A DNA stretch of 27,549 bases, taken from contig JBOZIK010000001.1 in NCBI GenBank assembly GCA_051453625.1, positions 50,992,255-51,019,803 on the forward strand, written 5' to 3'. This DNA is from Welwitschia mirabilis. Taxonomy: Eukaryota; Gnetophyta; Gnetopsida; Welwitschiales. Every line of letters starts with the position of its first letter. The stretch's first letter is position 1. Below are positions 10,900 to 21,212 of the stretch, piece by piece. The position numbers and the translations under genes are program-made. The notes under the pieces were generated by a model, which was not told where the DNA came from, ran no database searches, and worked only from the letters and a program-made list of their open reading frames with translations.

Positions 10900-11960
10900 T
10901 TATAGTTTAAAGAATGCCATTAAATAAGCTAATAGATTTTCATCTACAAAAGAATATTACACTTCAAAACATGATGGTTTAATATATCTTATAGTTAATG
11001 TAGTATACATTAAATAAGATGATTATGAACTACACAGCTAAACATTTGAAACTAACTCTAGAGGAGAAGTAGCAATATGAAAACTCTGTGATGGAGGAAC
11101 CATCAAACGAGGATGTTATGAATGAATTTTAGAGTAAAAATGAAGAGAAACTCTCTTTATAAAAAATCTAATGATGTCCAAATAGAAGAACCTAGTACAT
11201 ATAATTTCATTTGAAGAAAACTTAAAAGCAAGAAAGATTTAATGCAAGATTTAAGGTATGGGCCAATACTTCAAGATGAAGGAAATAGATGATAAAAATC
11301 ATATAAAGATTACTTTAATTCATATGAGAGGAGTTGGAGCTATGCATTGGAAACATGTTTAAAAGGGTCATCAAGATTAATACCTTTGAAAATCTTAAAG
11401 CTATATGAAGAAGAGATTATAAAATAAGTTCATGCCCCTTTTACATATAAAAAATATAATAAGAAAGATATAGATATTTTGGTAATTAGAAAAGTATATG
11501 ATAGAGTACACAAAGGTACATTTCATGCACTTTTCATCTAAGAAAGACTTACTGGTTTTAATTTATTATTAAAAACAAAATTTTTAGTTTTACTCCTAGA
11601 ATAATATAGAAAGCCTAGTAGTTGGCATTGTAAGTATAAGAGACATTTTAGTGGAGGAACAGTTCTAATAGAGGAAGTTTGAAATGAAAAGAATCATTAT
11701 AAGAAAATCATTCACAAGGAGAAAAAATAAAACAAGAAATTAGAACATAGAAAAATAATACAATAGAGATAGACAAGATACCTATAAAGGAAGAGGCAGA
11801 GAAGCTAATTTCTTAGCCACTACTATAAATGCCATAATCCATGATATAAGTGTTAGGATGCTAAAGAAGGCTATGAAAACTAATGTTGTCTTTGAAAATG
11901 GTAAGACAAGCAGAGAATTTGAAAAATGAAATTAGAAGAGGTTGCTAGTAAAAAAGGAAA
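10900..11960 (+). pseudogene. gag remnant of the gypsy element
   Basis: Translation in shifting frames gives short blocks that resemble the capsid region of plant gypsy Gag (a WKH...MKKRL..KFMP series at about 11347-11440, like the usual W-x-x-MKR-x-x-x-x-RF-x-P). A degenerate cysteine/histidine cluster at about 11818-11865 lies where the nucleic-acid-binding zinc knuckle should be, but stops interrupt it and cysteines are missing. No frame stays open for more than a few dozen codons. The call rests mainly on position between the primer site and the pol remnant. Confidence 0.5.
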
Positions 11961-11999
11961 GAATATGATTATTGTAAAAACTCTCATGAAAACATAGAA

Positions 12000-12935
12000 A
12001 GTTCATTGTGATCTTTTATTCCTATGGATGCTTATCATTTATTATTTGGTAAAACATGGGAATATGATGTAAAGTATATGTATAATAAAGGGACAAGTAA
12101 TCACATCATAACTAACATGAATGAAACAACATTTGAGTTATTACTAGATCCAAATAAGGTTCAAGAAAATTAGACTAAGTGTATTCTTCTTGAGAATAAA
12201 AGAGATGATAAATAAAATAAAAGAAAAAAGCTATGCCATGATAGTCATGTTAAAGATATCTTCAGAACAAAAATTGAAGGAGTTTCTAATGAAAGTAAAA
12301 GATGTGTTGAAGTCATTTACATATATTTTTATTAATGATTTCCCTTCTAGTTTATTACATTTTAGAAGCATAAACCATTGAATAGATCTAGTTTCTACCC
12401 TTTCAATTCCAAAAAATGCACCATATAGAATGGCATTACATGAAAGAGATAACATAAGTAGACAAGTATAAGAGTTGTTAGAAAAGGGTTTGATTAAACA
12501 AACAAAGTTTATCATTGTATTACGTTCCAATAATATTAACTCTAAAGAAGGATAAGAAGGATTAACACGTGTGTTAATTAAAGATTCATCACTAGGATTT
12601 CCATAAGGTATCACTTTCTTATGTTTAGCATGGATGATATTTTAGATTATTTAATGGGTAAGTCAATTTTTAGTAAGATATAATTAAAGAGTGGATCCCA
12701 TAAAATTCATCCTTAAAAAAGAAATGAATGGAGAATAGTTATTAAGACTCTAATTAAGTTGTATGAATGATTGTTCATGTCATTCAAATTAAGAAATGCC
12801 CTAAATGCATTCTTGAGGCTTCACTTTTCAAAGGATTGATGATGAAAAATATCTTAGCAAAAAAATGTTATGGAAACATTAGTAGACATCGTGGTTTGAA
12901 TAAAACATATAAATGATTCAAAAGGTCATACCATG
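12000..12935 (+). pseudogene. Protease-RT linker and reverse transcriptase remnant
   Basis: Near 12007-12100 the translation reads PMDAYHLLFGKTWEYD, close to the PMDACHLLLGRPWQxD block that sits between protease and RT in plant gypsy polyproteins. From about 12280 to 12600 one frame, broken by stops, follows the start of the RT domain: a DVLKSF...FPSSLLHFRSINH block, IDLVSTLSIPKNAPYRM, then RQV*ELLEKGLIKQ. Further on the frame shifts repeatedly. Around 12885-12910 a VDIVV stretch stands where the YVDD catalytic motif belongs, with one aspartate lost. The enzyme would copy RNA to DNA in virus-like particles; this copy cannot. Confidence 0.8.
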
Positions 12936-12949
12936 GGGCTAACATATAG

Positions 12950-13412
12950 GCATATGTAGTAAATAGTATGAAGTTGCTTTACATGTTAAAGAGCAAAGAG
13001 ATTAATGAATGTAGGATTATGCTTATCATTACCAATTCCAGTAAAACTAGGGAAAGAGTTAAGTATGGATTTCATCTTATGATTTCCACATTCTAATAGT
13101 AGAAACGATTCCATCATGTTAGTGGTGAATAGATTTAGCAAGTTAGTATACTTCATTCATTTTATCAAGACAAGTGATTCTTCATGCATTGCTACATTAT
13201 TTTTCAAAGGGACTATGTATCTCCATTGGTTGTCAAAGAAGATAGTTTCAGATACAGATGGTAAATTTATTTCTCATTTTCAAAGAATCTTATGGTATAT
13301 GATGGATACTAAGTTATGGTGTTCTTTAGAATGTCATCCACAAACAGATGGACAGGTAGAAGTGATGAATCATAGAATTGAAAGTTTCCTAAGATGTTTT
13401 AAAGAAGGTTAA
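12950..13412 (+). pseudogene. Integrase core remnant of the gypsy element
   Basis: From about 13010 one frame with a single TGA reads through SLPIPVKLGKELSMDFIL, a junction typical of gypsy integrases, into an unbroken 98-codon stretch from 13116. This contains VVNRFSK, the SDTDGKF block and HPQTDGQVEVMN. These correspond to the D-D-E catalytic core. The second aspartate (13251-13253) and the glutamate (13359-13361) are present with the canonical 35 residues between them, but the first aspartate is asparagine (codon 13128-13130). The N-terminal zinc-binding domain is almost entirely gone. The enzyme inserted element cDNA into the host genome; this copy is inactive. Confidence 0.9.
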
Positions 13413-13895
13413 GGCAAATAGGTGGGAATATTACTTATTGCATGAAAAATTTTTTTACAGTAATTTAATGAATAGAAGTACAAAAAATGCCACCATTTGA
13501 AGTGATATATGGATATCACTTGAGGATGTTGAATATGCTACGTAATATGGTAATGCCTTTAGCAATGGCAGAGGGCTATGAAAAGGATATTGTAAAATTC
13601 CATTAGTATGTGTGATAATCTTTGAAAGCATCTCTAATTCTAAAGATGTAGCAAATAAGCATAGAAGATGTATAAAGTTTAAGGAGAGTAACATAATGAT
13701 GGCATACCTATAGAAGAAAAAAATATCCCATATGATAAGCTTAAGGAGAATGACATATGACAAGCTTAAATTTTGAAAGATTAGTTTATGCACAATTGTA
13801 AATAAAATTTCACCAAATTATTATGACTTAAATCTTCCTAAAAATGTTGGTATTTCACCTTTATTCAATGTTGTTGGCTTCATGCAGTACCAAGA
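13413..13895 (+). pseudogene. Integrase C-terminal remnant
   Basis: Frames continue the gypsy integrase: ANRWEYYLLHEKFFYSN, then after a frameshift PPFEVIYGYHLRML (from about 13490), and near the end YYDLNLPKNVGISPLFNVVGF (about 13820-13880), matching the conserved DLP...FNV block close to the end of plant gypsy polyproteins. I see no chromodomain after it. Frameshifts and stops separate the blocks. Confidence 0.75.
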
Positions 13896-14095
13896 ATAAC
13901 CTATAAAGGATGAAGCTTGAATTATAGAGCTACACAAGTTGAACAAAAGGAAGTAGAAGGTGGATAAGAGACTAATGATTATTGAAAGTTGAAGGTGCTA
14001 GTCCAATTGCTAAGAGATTGATTAGAGGATGTAATTTAGATTTTAAAAGATAATCACCTAAGAATTACTTGTGGAAGTTCAACAAAGGAAAAATC

Positions 14096-14134
14096 TCTTT
14101 CTGGGGATAATTTACTATCAAGTAAGAAAAACAA
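14096..14134 (+). other. Polypurine-tract region before the 3' LTR
   Basis: CTTTCTGGGGATAA followed by AGTAAGAAAAACAA directly precedes the TGTAGAC start of the 3' LTR. Gypsy elements carry a G-rich purine tract here that primes plus-strand synthesis; the GGGGA core fits, but the tract is interrupted by pyrimidines. Confidence 0.5.
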
Positions 14135-14855
14135 TGTAGACGCATCCTTACGAAATAAAACTAAAAAGTGTGTTTAGTTAGGGATCTATTTATTAAGGTT
14201 TTAGTACACTTGTACGGAAAATAAAATTCACCATATGTAATAATCATGTACATTCCATGTGTAGTTGTTAGCATGTCTTAGAGGAAAGGTTAGTAAGAGG
14301 AAGACGTTTAAGTTTAGAAGGAATTAATATGTAAGGAATAAGCTATGTTTAGGTGTTATTTGTAATGAAAGGTGTAAGACACTAATACTAGGAGGATTGT
14401 TTCATGATAAGGATTCCTCTTAAATCTTTATAAATAAGAGGATATAAGGATATGAAGTGCATGAATTTTAAAATGCCTTGGGAGATGCTTTAGGAGTTGC
14501 ACTTAAGAAGGAATAAGTGAAAGATATTATAGTTGGAAGCTTAAGAGGCTATTATGGGGAACTAGAGGAGAACATTTCCTATGTATGACCATGAATCACT
14601 TATATCTTTTCTTGAAGGCTACAAAGCATCAAATCCTAGATGAAGTTTTGGAGGACATTACTAATAAGAGATCATGGAAGACATATCAGTTGTGATTCAA
14701 GGTTGTAAGCATCATAATTTCTATTTTAGTAATATAAAGTGATTTCTTTATTACATGCATTACTTTGTTCTCTACATATTTCCTTTCTATTTTCTATTAC
14801 TCGCTGAATACGCAATTCCAAAAGTATTCTTGAGGTTTTATTACATTAGTTATAT
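14135..14855 (+). repeat. 3' LTR of the gypsy element
   Basis: It starts TGTAGACGCA and aligns with 10135-10846. It keeps an intact TATAAATAA box (14429-14437). The right edge is fuzzy: similarity fades through ATTACATTAGTTATAT at about 14855, and the final CA seems to have mutated. The frame 14755-14991 (78 codons) starts inside this LTR and is not a gene. Confidence 0.82.
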
Positions 14856-16145
14856 GTTAAGGATTATAGTAGATGAAATTTTGATTGTATATGTTAATGC
14901 ACCTTTAAATTATGATTGTATCATTTTGTTCTTTTATGTTAATACTATGTTAACATTCAGCAATGATTTAAAAGACACATTTAGATGGTAATATATTTAG
15001 ATGGCTTACTACAAAAGAATGTAGATTAGTTAAAGAGATGTTTGAATGCATATTCATAAGAAAATAAAGGAAGATTAGCTTCAGTTAAGTCACTTTCAAT
15101 AGATTTATTTTAGAGTATTTTAGTATGATGTATTATAAATTTATTTCTATTCAATTATTTAAACATTTTTAATTGTTAAAATATCTATTATCCAATGACT
15201 AAATCATAAAAAAAAGGAAATAAAGAAACACATTACAAACTTGTTAATGCTAAATATGCAATTCATTTTGTAAATAATGTGTCTTATCATTTTAAGATAA
15301 GATGACATTAAAATTATCATTTTAGTTAATTGGTTCTAGCATAGGAGGATCTATGAGTGAATAAAATCGAAACTAACAAGAACATACTTCATATGTTGAT
15401 GAAGGTAACATCTATAAACAAGCATCCAATACAAAATATTTTTTGGATTAAATGAGATATAACTTAGAGGAGTTAGAAGATGATGGATTATGTGTAGGGG
15501 TTGTTTGCTTTACCATCAAGTAACAAGTTGTTAGATATGTGAATTCAGGTTTTCATATTTTTCATGTTATCTATATGACGCATATATTGTAATGACCTTG
15601 CTATTTTATCTTTTTATTTCAGTTCCAGATGGTTATAGTAGTTTACCACCCCAAGATACAATCATTCTGAAAATGGTTTTTAATGGATTCATCTTCTATT
15701 TTAAGAATGTCAATTAATAAATCTACCACATTAAAGGATACAATGGAATAGATGTCTTATCAATTATCAAATCATGTTATTCATTAAAAAAATAAAAATA
15801 ATATTGTACTTATTTTTGTAGTCATAAGTATTGAATACCCATCATATTATTGATATAAGAACTAAAACTAGCTATTTGGTTAGTGAAAATTCAAGGGAGG
15901 GGTTGTTTATAAGATTTTGGATCACAACATATTTGTTCATATTTTATCTATTTCCTTTCTTATTATGTGACTTTGACCATTTCGTTGTTAATCCAACAAT
16001 TGCAATTTGCCAATTATGTTAAAACCTAGCATCTATAAAGATGATTTTCTTCTTTTGTTGAATATTCCAGGTCTACAAGGGATTGTTCTTAGTAAGAGAA
16101 AGAAGAATAGGACTTTTAATTTGAATGTTGTATTTGTCTTTCCCT
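14856..16145. other. AT-rich intergenic stretch, nothing recognised
   Basis: About 1.3 kb without a convincing gene. Short frames such as 15831-16022 show no known motif. A small inverted repeat (CTTATC...GATAAG, about 15282-15300) is the only structure I noted. Confidence 0.5.
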
Positions 16146-16425
16146 CCTTAAGTTCTTTGATTAAAAGAAAAATATTTGTATTATTTTTCCACATATAACG
16201 ATTAAGAATTTTAGTTAAACTCTGGTAATCCATAATGTTTCTTTTCTATTCTTTTTTTTTTTTTTTCGTTTTTCTTGGATCCTTGATTAAAAACAAAAAA
16301 TTTTGTTTTGCTTAAGTCCTTCATCAAAAATAGAAATTTGTATTATTATCTTATAGATAGTAATCAAGTATTCTAACTAAACTATCTTATTCTCTTATGT
16401 TTCTTTTTAGTTTCCTTTTCTTATT
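16146..16425. repeat. Imperfect tandem duplication, period about 164 bp
   Basis: CTTAAGTTCTTTGATTAAAAG, then ATTTGTATTATT, ATTAAGAATTTTAGTTAAACT and ATGTTTCTTTT (16147-about 16240) recur in the same order from 16311 as CTTAAGTCCTTCATCAAAAA, ATTTGTATTATT, TAATCAAGTATTCTAACTAAACT and ATGTTTCTTTT. The copies have diverged noticeably. A weaker third start, CTAGTCCTTTAACAAGAATA, lies near 16463. A run of about 15 T (16252-16266) lies between them. No coding role is suggested. Confidence 0.65.
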
Positions 16426-16596
16426 TGTTTCTCTACTAGTTCATTTGCCATTTATCACCTGCTAGTCCTTTAACAAGAATATGGTTTTTCTCTTAGAAGA
16501 TCTCATCACATCTTACTAGGGGAAGCTAGAAAAATCTTCTATTAAAGAAAAATTAATGGTCAATTCTTACCAAAGTGGAAGCTTATCAATCACAAT

Positions 16597-16645
16597 TTAT
16601 ATATAAATATATGTATATACATGTATCTATGTATGTGTGTATGTC
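16597..16645. repeat. TA/TATG simple-sequence tract
   Basis: A low-complexity stretch of alternating TA and TATG/TGTG units (ATATATAAATATATGTATATAC...GTATGTGTGTATG). It is a degenerate microsatellite; nothing else is implied. Confidence 0.7.
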
Positions 16646-16849
16646 AATCATGGTTTATGTGTGTCATAGACTATTTCTTATTAACATAAACTTATGGCTC
16701 ATTTACTATTTTCCAGCAGTGCACACACATAAGTAAAACTGCTAATACCTTAAAAATCAAAATTAAAAAATATTATTTTCATTATAAATTGACAACTAAT
16801 GAAAGGCTAACCAAATTATTGATATACACACAGTGTAGTAGGGCACTAT

Positions 16850-19605
16850 CAGTTCAAAGAAATGGCTTGGAATATTCGGGCAATATTTCTATCCATATAA
16901 CTAAGGAGAGAGAAATAAAAACAAAGAGGCAATCCCCTAATCCGAGGATGTGATACAACCCCCACAAGAAATAAGTATAGTGACAGAGGCAGAGTTGATG
17001 AAAATTATTGAATGTGATATGGTGGTGGGACTGAGCAATAGCCAAGTGACTGCAACTTTAAAGATCATGCCGGAGATGAAAGATGCCGGAGGCCCATGTG
17101 GTATTTCTTTTCATGTCACTTCAATTCCTCATTCATTCATTCATTGGACAAATGGAAAAGAGAGCATCCTCAGGGGTGTGCTTTTGAATAACTTGACATT
17201 ACTAAAGTGCTGCTATAAGAATCCATGTCTCATCAAGTGCTGCAAAGAAAGGCCATGATGCTCTCTTAGAAACCTTAGAAACTTTAGGCTTATTTTCAAA
17301 ACTTAGTATCATTATTGCCACTAATACAAAGGCACAACGCTAAAGCTGAGCTTGTCTCCTCCTCCTATTCTGTACTGTGCATTCGTATATCAAAAAGGAA
17401 AAGAGAGACTGGGCCACCCAATAGCTTTTGTATTGAGGAAGCAACCCTTTTGACAAACCCAAAAAGTTTTACAGGATTTTAATTTCCAAAATCATAAGAT
17501 ACAAATTTGTGGAGATTTATTGTTAGAATCCTTGCTTTTTCTTTTGTCTTTTTTGTTCATGTTTTGCGTCTGTGAGTATTGATAGAATGGTAACAGTGGA
17601 TTGAAAAGGAAGATACAAAATTAAACTTTAATTATGAACAGGGAATGCCCTTTAACCTCATCTGTCAAAGGTCAATATTTTTCAGTCTTTTTGTTAAAAG
17701 TAAATCTTAAATTTGTTTTAAGTTTGTAGGCATTGCTTTCCATCTTTGCAATGTGAAACTGTGAAATTGTGGAGGAGAGGTGGGCTTTGTTTGCCATTGG
17801 AGTGATGCCATGCCTGATACACCCAACATCAAAATCTGCGTTTCCTTGACATATTTATTCTCATTTTGACATAGGCAAGGGATGGGGGCCAGGGCCACTT
17901 TAAAAGCTTTCCTTTTGACCTTCTGGTTTTCATAGGAATGGTAGATGGCGAGCTTCTTTTCCTTGCAGGTTGCTGGCTTTACAATAAAGACAAAGGACAC
18001 GCTGCATTCGGAGCAAGGCAACATGAAGAATGAGCGATCTATTCTGAGGGTCCAGCATCATTATTATCCAGACCATTCACTAATTTCGGTGGAAAGGTTT
18101 GTGGGTTCTCACCAGATATTGAGTTTCTAGTCCTGGATGAAAACTAAACCCAGAAAATTTTTTGAAGACCCATAAAAGTCATAGCTCAGCGGTCAGTCTG
18201 TAAGGCTATACTCAAGAGAGTTTCCAGAATAAGGTACTAAGTTCTGAAAAGAGGTTCTGCTTTCCGCTAAGTGAAAAATTTTACACTACAAAAATTTATT
18301 AATGACAGATTAAAACCTACAAAAAGCATTTAAGACCCATTAAATCATCACTAAATCACCTAGAGTCGGAGAACTTAAACAATTGATGGTTGATGAGACG
18401 ATGGCTCTTAATTTATACATGGTAACATGTGCATTCAAATAAGATCTGAGAGATGTTGCAATCAACCTTGATCCCACAAACACCAAAAATCAAGATTAAA
18501 GGGAAAAAACAACAAAGAATCAGAATATTGCATCCCATCAGTGACAGACCCACAGGAACTGGGGCACCAAGTGGGGGCGGTTCTTTGAAAACGGACTTTA
18601 AAGGAAATGGAGACAGATACTTGCTCTTCCAATCCTTTCACTGAAGCAAACTCACGTCAAGAGTTATCTGGATGAAAGTGGTTTCTTACACGACCGAAAA
18701 CAATCTGTGGTTTTTCAATTATTGAGCCATCGATTACAAGCCCTCGAGTCTGCAGAAAGCTTGAAACCGCTTTCGCTTGTTGGTCTCTCCGTCAAAATTT
18801 CTTTTCGAAAACACAGAGAGGAAAGACAGCCGTGATGTTAGTGAGGGACCCTTTAAATCTAAACTTTTCTCGGCATCGTTGGCCTTCGGCTGTCTCTTCT
18901 CAGATAAGAAAAAACAGATGATTCTGCCAGATGTGGGTTCGCTGCATTGCCGGTAGATTGTTTCTCTCACACGCCTCCATGGAATCTAGCCTACTAGACT
19001 CCAATTACAAAAAAACAAAAAATAAAAAATAAAAAAATCCTTGGAGGGGAAAAAATGGCTATACATCTTGTTCAGTTGTTTTATTAACAAGAAACAGCGA
19101 AATAGTAGTACAAGAAGAAGAAGAATAAAAAGAAGGTATCAAAGAAGACTGCATAAGAATAAGCATCTGCGTTGCTTTGACAGCGTTATTGTTCTACTTC
19201 CATTTCTGGAAATATTGTGGCCTTGTCTGCCTCTCGTTCTTCTTTCCTGCACTGAAACTTCCTCTGGTACTAGTGCTGAAATTCGATGGTACTTGCAGAG
19301 AGAAATCCAGATTGTGTTTTCAGATATGCTTATGCTATGCAACCATACTGATCAGAGTTTCTTTGAGACATCTTCGTTGTATCTGTATCTTAGAAGAAGT
19401 ATTATCTCTTGTAATAACTCTAGAATTTGACAGTACAATCAATATATCCCATTTGGCCATCCCTAATTCCTTCAGAAGGAGGCTATGCCAGTATTTCTAT
19501 TGTTTTCTGTTTCTAGGTTTCCGTAACAAGTGTCCATCTTTTCTTATTTTTCCAGCAAATGCATATAAGTGGAAGTGAACGGGCCGAAGTGAAAGGAGAA
19601 GAAAA
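16850..19605 (+). promoter_or_regulatory. Upstream region of the MYB gene (putative promoter and 5' UTR)
   Basis: Composition changes here: less AT-rich, more complex, with no transposon domains. This matches the gene rather than the surrounding repeats. Several frames of 60-130 codons occur on both strands (for example 16950-17258 +, 17707-18024 -, 19041-19430 +), but they overlap each other, have no recognisable domains, and are best treated as chance. A pyrimidine-rich tract ending CCAG at 19552-19555 looks like a 3' splice site and could mark the end of a 5'-UTR intron. No clear TATA box at a sensible distance from the start codon was found. Individual cis-elements cannot be assigned with confidence. 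Confidence 0.45.
17131..17146. repeat. Short ATTC microsatellite
   Basis: Four consecutive CATT/ATTC units (CATTCATTCATTCATT) in the upstream region. A minor simple repeat. Confidence 0.7.
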
Positions 19606-21212
19606 ATGAGGCATCATTTAGAGCACACTTGTTGTAGCAGAAAAGCAGTAAAGAGAGGGTTTTGGTCTCCAGATGAAGATTTAAAGCTTGTCAAGTATAT
19701 TGCTCGCCATGGCCATGGCTGTTGGGCTTCTCTTCCTGAGAGAGCTGGTACTATTTTATCTTTTCTTCTCTATAGGGTTCCACGCAAAGCGGCATGTTAA
19801 ATTCAATAATCAGTTAATTAAATAGCTAAATCTTTATAACGATTATTATGCTTAACCACGTAAGAAGACAGGAGACTTACGTTTACAATTTCATTTCTCC
19901 AGGTGATGTCCAACAACATTTTCAGATTTTCTTTTGATGATTATGTTGCAATGCCATTTTACTTCGTTATGCTCATAACTGTTGGAATTTCAATCACCGA
20001 CATATCTTCAAATCAAAATAAAAAGTAATGGAAATTAGAAAGTAGTGCACAGTTTGTAGGGATCTTAATTGTGCTGTTGAAATCTCTATTAATGTTAAAT
20101 TTTATGATTTTATATTTTAAATCATATTGTATATGTCTTCAATATTGTATATATCTATGATTAGACATCCTAACGATAAAGTAGTGTTTCCGAGTTTCGA
20201 TTCTTACAGAAGTCTTCTAAAAAAAATTTCCCATTTGTGTGTTTATTTTAATGTCTAGGTTTACAGAATAAACCCTAATTCCATTAGAACTTTTGGTGAT
20301 AGTTATCTTTTGCTTTATCGTCATATAGGCCATGCTAATTAAATGAGCGAATAATGATAGCATATCATGGCTTCTTTTCGCTGATCACGCATGTTTTCTT
20401 AATCAAACTTAATTATTTTCCAGGGTTACAGCGTTGTGGCAAAAGTTGCAGACTCAGATGGATGAACTACCTAAGACCAGGCATAAAAAGAGGCAACTTT
20501 TCGGATGAAGAAGAAAGTCTAATTGTGTATCTCCATACCATCTTGGACAACAGGTAGAGTTTAACACACGGGTCTCTTCATTCTCAACTTTGGGTCTGAG
20601 ACTCAACATAACTTCAAATTCCTTCATTCTGACCCCCGATCTTTGAATGGGCAAAGGTGGTCACAGATAGCTAAGCATCTGCCAGGAAGAACGGATACAG
20701 AAATAAAGAATTACTGGCACAGTTGCCTCAAGAAAAAAAAGCAGATTCATCTCCAGCGTGATCCACATGTACCCACTATCGTCAAAACCGACACGAGTGA
20801 CAAAAAGTTGGCAGAGAATTCAATTGATACACTGACTGAGTCTGATTTTGATTTTGATGACGGCAAAATTGCAGATATCAGTGCTGAGACTGATACAGGC
20901 GCCTGTTCACATCGTTCGTCGTCCGACATGATCAGTGACGTTAATTACAAAGTTGAAGGGAATTGGCCTCTGAATACCCATAGCACATACATTTCTGAAT
21001 TGAATCAGTCCTTGGATACACAATTCTATTCTCTGGATAATGAAATTTCAGCAATTTTCACTTCCCAGGACTTCCATAACAAAGAAAATGTCATCTGTGA
21101 GGCAACAACAGAAAGAGCAGAAATTGATTGCATTCTTTCGGAAGAGACCCAGGCTTCACAATCCTTCTTTCTCTCCCAACACCACTATGGAGTGGATCTC
21201 TGGACAGATTAG
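19606..21212 (+). CDS. R2R3-MYB transcription factor, 275 aa, three exons
   Basis: Exons are 19606-19747, 20424-20553 and 20657-21212 (828 bp with stop). Both introns are GT-AG, lie at the conserved R2R3-MYB positions, and exon 2 has the classic 130-bp length. R2 (residues ~17-64) has tryptophans 20, 40 and 60, evenly spaced; R3 (~70-116) has Phe73, Trp92 and Trp111. Each repeat folds as helix-turn-helix and together they bind DNA in the nucleus. GCW and [12 protein letters not shown] in R2 point to the broad group with MYB26, MYB80/103, MYB61 and LAF1; LRPG and NYWHS recall LAF1. No symbol is assigned. R3 lacks the [D/E]Lx2[R/K] bHLH-binding signature. A basic KKKK (116-119) may aid nuclear import. 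The C-terminal half is acidic (148-170), perhaps activating. Thr105 replaces the usual Asn of TDNEIKN. The ATG fits the family's N-terminus. No breaks are seen. Confidence 0.95.
19748..20423 (+). other. MYB intron 1 (676 bp)
   Basis: The donor is G|GTACT after the codons for Glu-Arg-Ala, and the acceptor TTTTCCAG|GG is at 20423/20424. Splicing completes the Gly48 codon and gives [12 protein letters not shown], the expected continuation of R2. The phase and position are the standard first R2R3-MYB intron. The intron is AT-rich and contains no recognisable insert. Confidence 0.93.
20554..20656 (+). other. MYB intron 2 (103 bp)
   Basis: The donor is ACAG|GTAGAG and the acceptor GCAAAG|GTGG at 20656/20657. 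Splicing rebuilds the Arg91 codon and joins LDNR to [11 protein letters not shown], the standard second intron site in R3. Reading through without splicing hits TAG at once, so removal is required. Confidence 0.93.

Larger units (their letters stand above)
10135..14855 (+). mobile_element. Decayed Ty3/gypsy LTR retrotransposon with both LTRs
   Basis: Two similar ~710-bp repeats starting TGTAGAC lie exactly 4,000 bp apart (10135 and 14135). Between them, in the expected order, are a primer-binding site matching the tRNA-iMet type, a gag remnant, a protease-RT linker, reverse transcriptase, the integrase core and its C-terminal part, and a G-rich purine tract. The integrase lying after RT is the Ty3/gypsy order, and the linker and integrase read like plant gypsy (chromovirus-like) elements. 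Every domain has stops or frameshifts. RNase H and most of the integrase zinc domain are missing, which explains why it is only ~4.7 kb. The LTRs differ at many sites, so insertion was ancient. Confidence 0.88.

Noticed and set aside
12231-12614. 127-codon open frame on the - strand
   Set aside because: It is antisense to the reverse-transcriptase remnant, whose + strand frame has clear gypsy motifs.
13455-13793. 112-codon open frame on the - strand
   Set aside because: It is antisense to the integrase C-terminal remnant; no independent support.
16950-17258. 102-codon open frame on the + strand in the upstream region
   Set aside because: No recognisable domain, no splice partners, and it includes an ATTC microsatellite; kept only as a possible chance frame.
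17707-18024. 105-codon open frame on the - strand
   Set aside because: No family resemblance, and a + strand frame overlaps it; no promoter or splice context.
18182-18270. TAGCTCAGCGG resembling a tRNA A box, with GGTTCTGCTTTCC further on
   Set aside because: The B-box likeness is poor, the spacing is long, and no acceptor stem or cloverleaf can be folded by eye; a tRNA gene or tRNA-derived SINE is not supported.
18654-18659. ACGTCA hexamer and scattered TTGAC W-box cores upstream of the MYB gene
   Set aside because: Such short motifs occur by chance every few hundred bases; without conservation or expression data no regulatory claim is justified.
19564-19569. TATAAG as a TATA box for the MYB gene
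   Set aside because: It is only ~40 bp before the ATG, which would leave a leader of about 10 bases; unlikely for a plant mRNA.
19041-19578. Two overlapping 129- and 133-codon frames directly upstream of the MYB start
   Set aside because: They overlap each other in different frames, show no domain, and lie in the likely 5' UTR/promoter; chance frames are the simpler reading.
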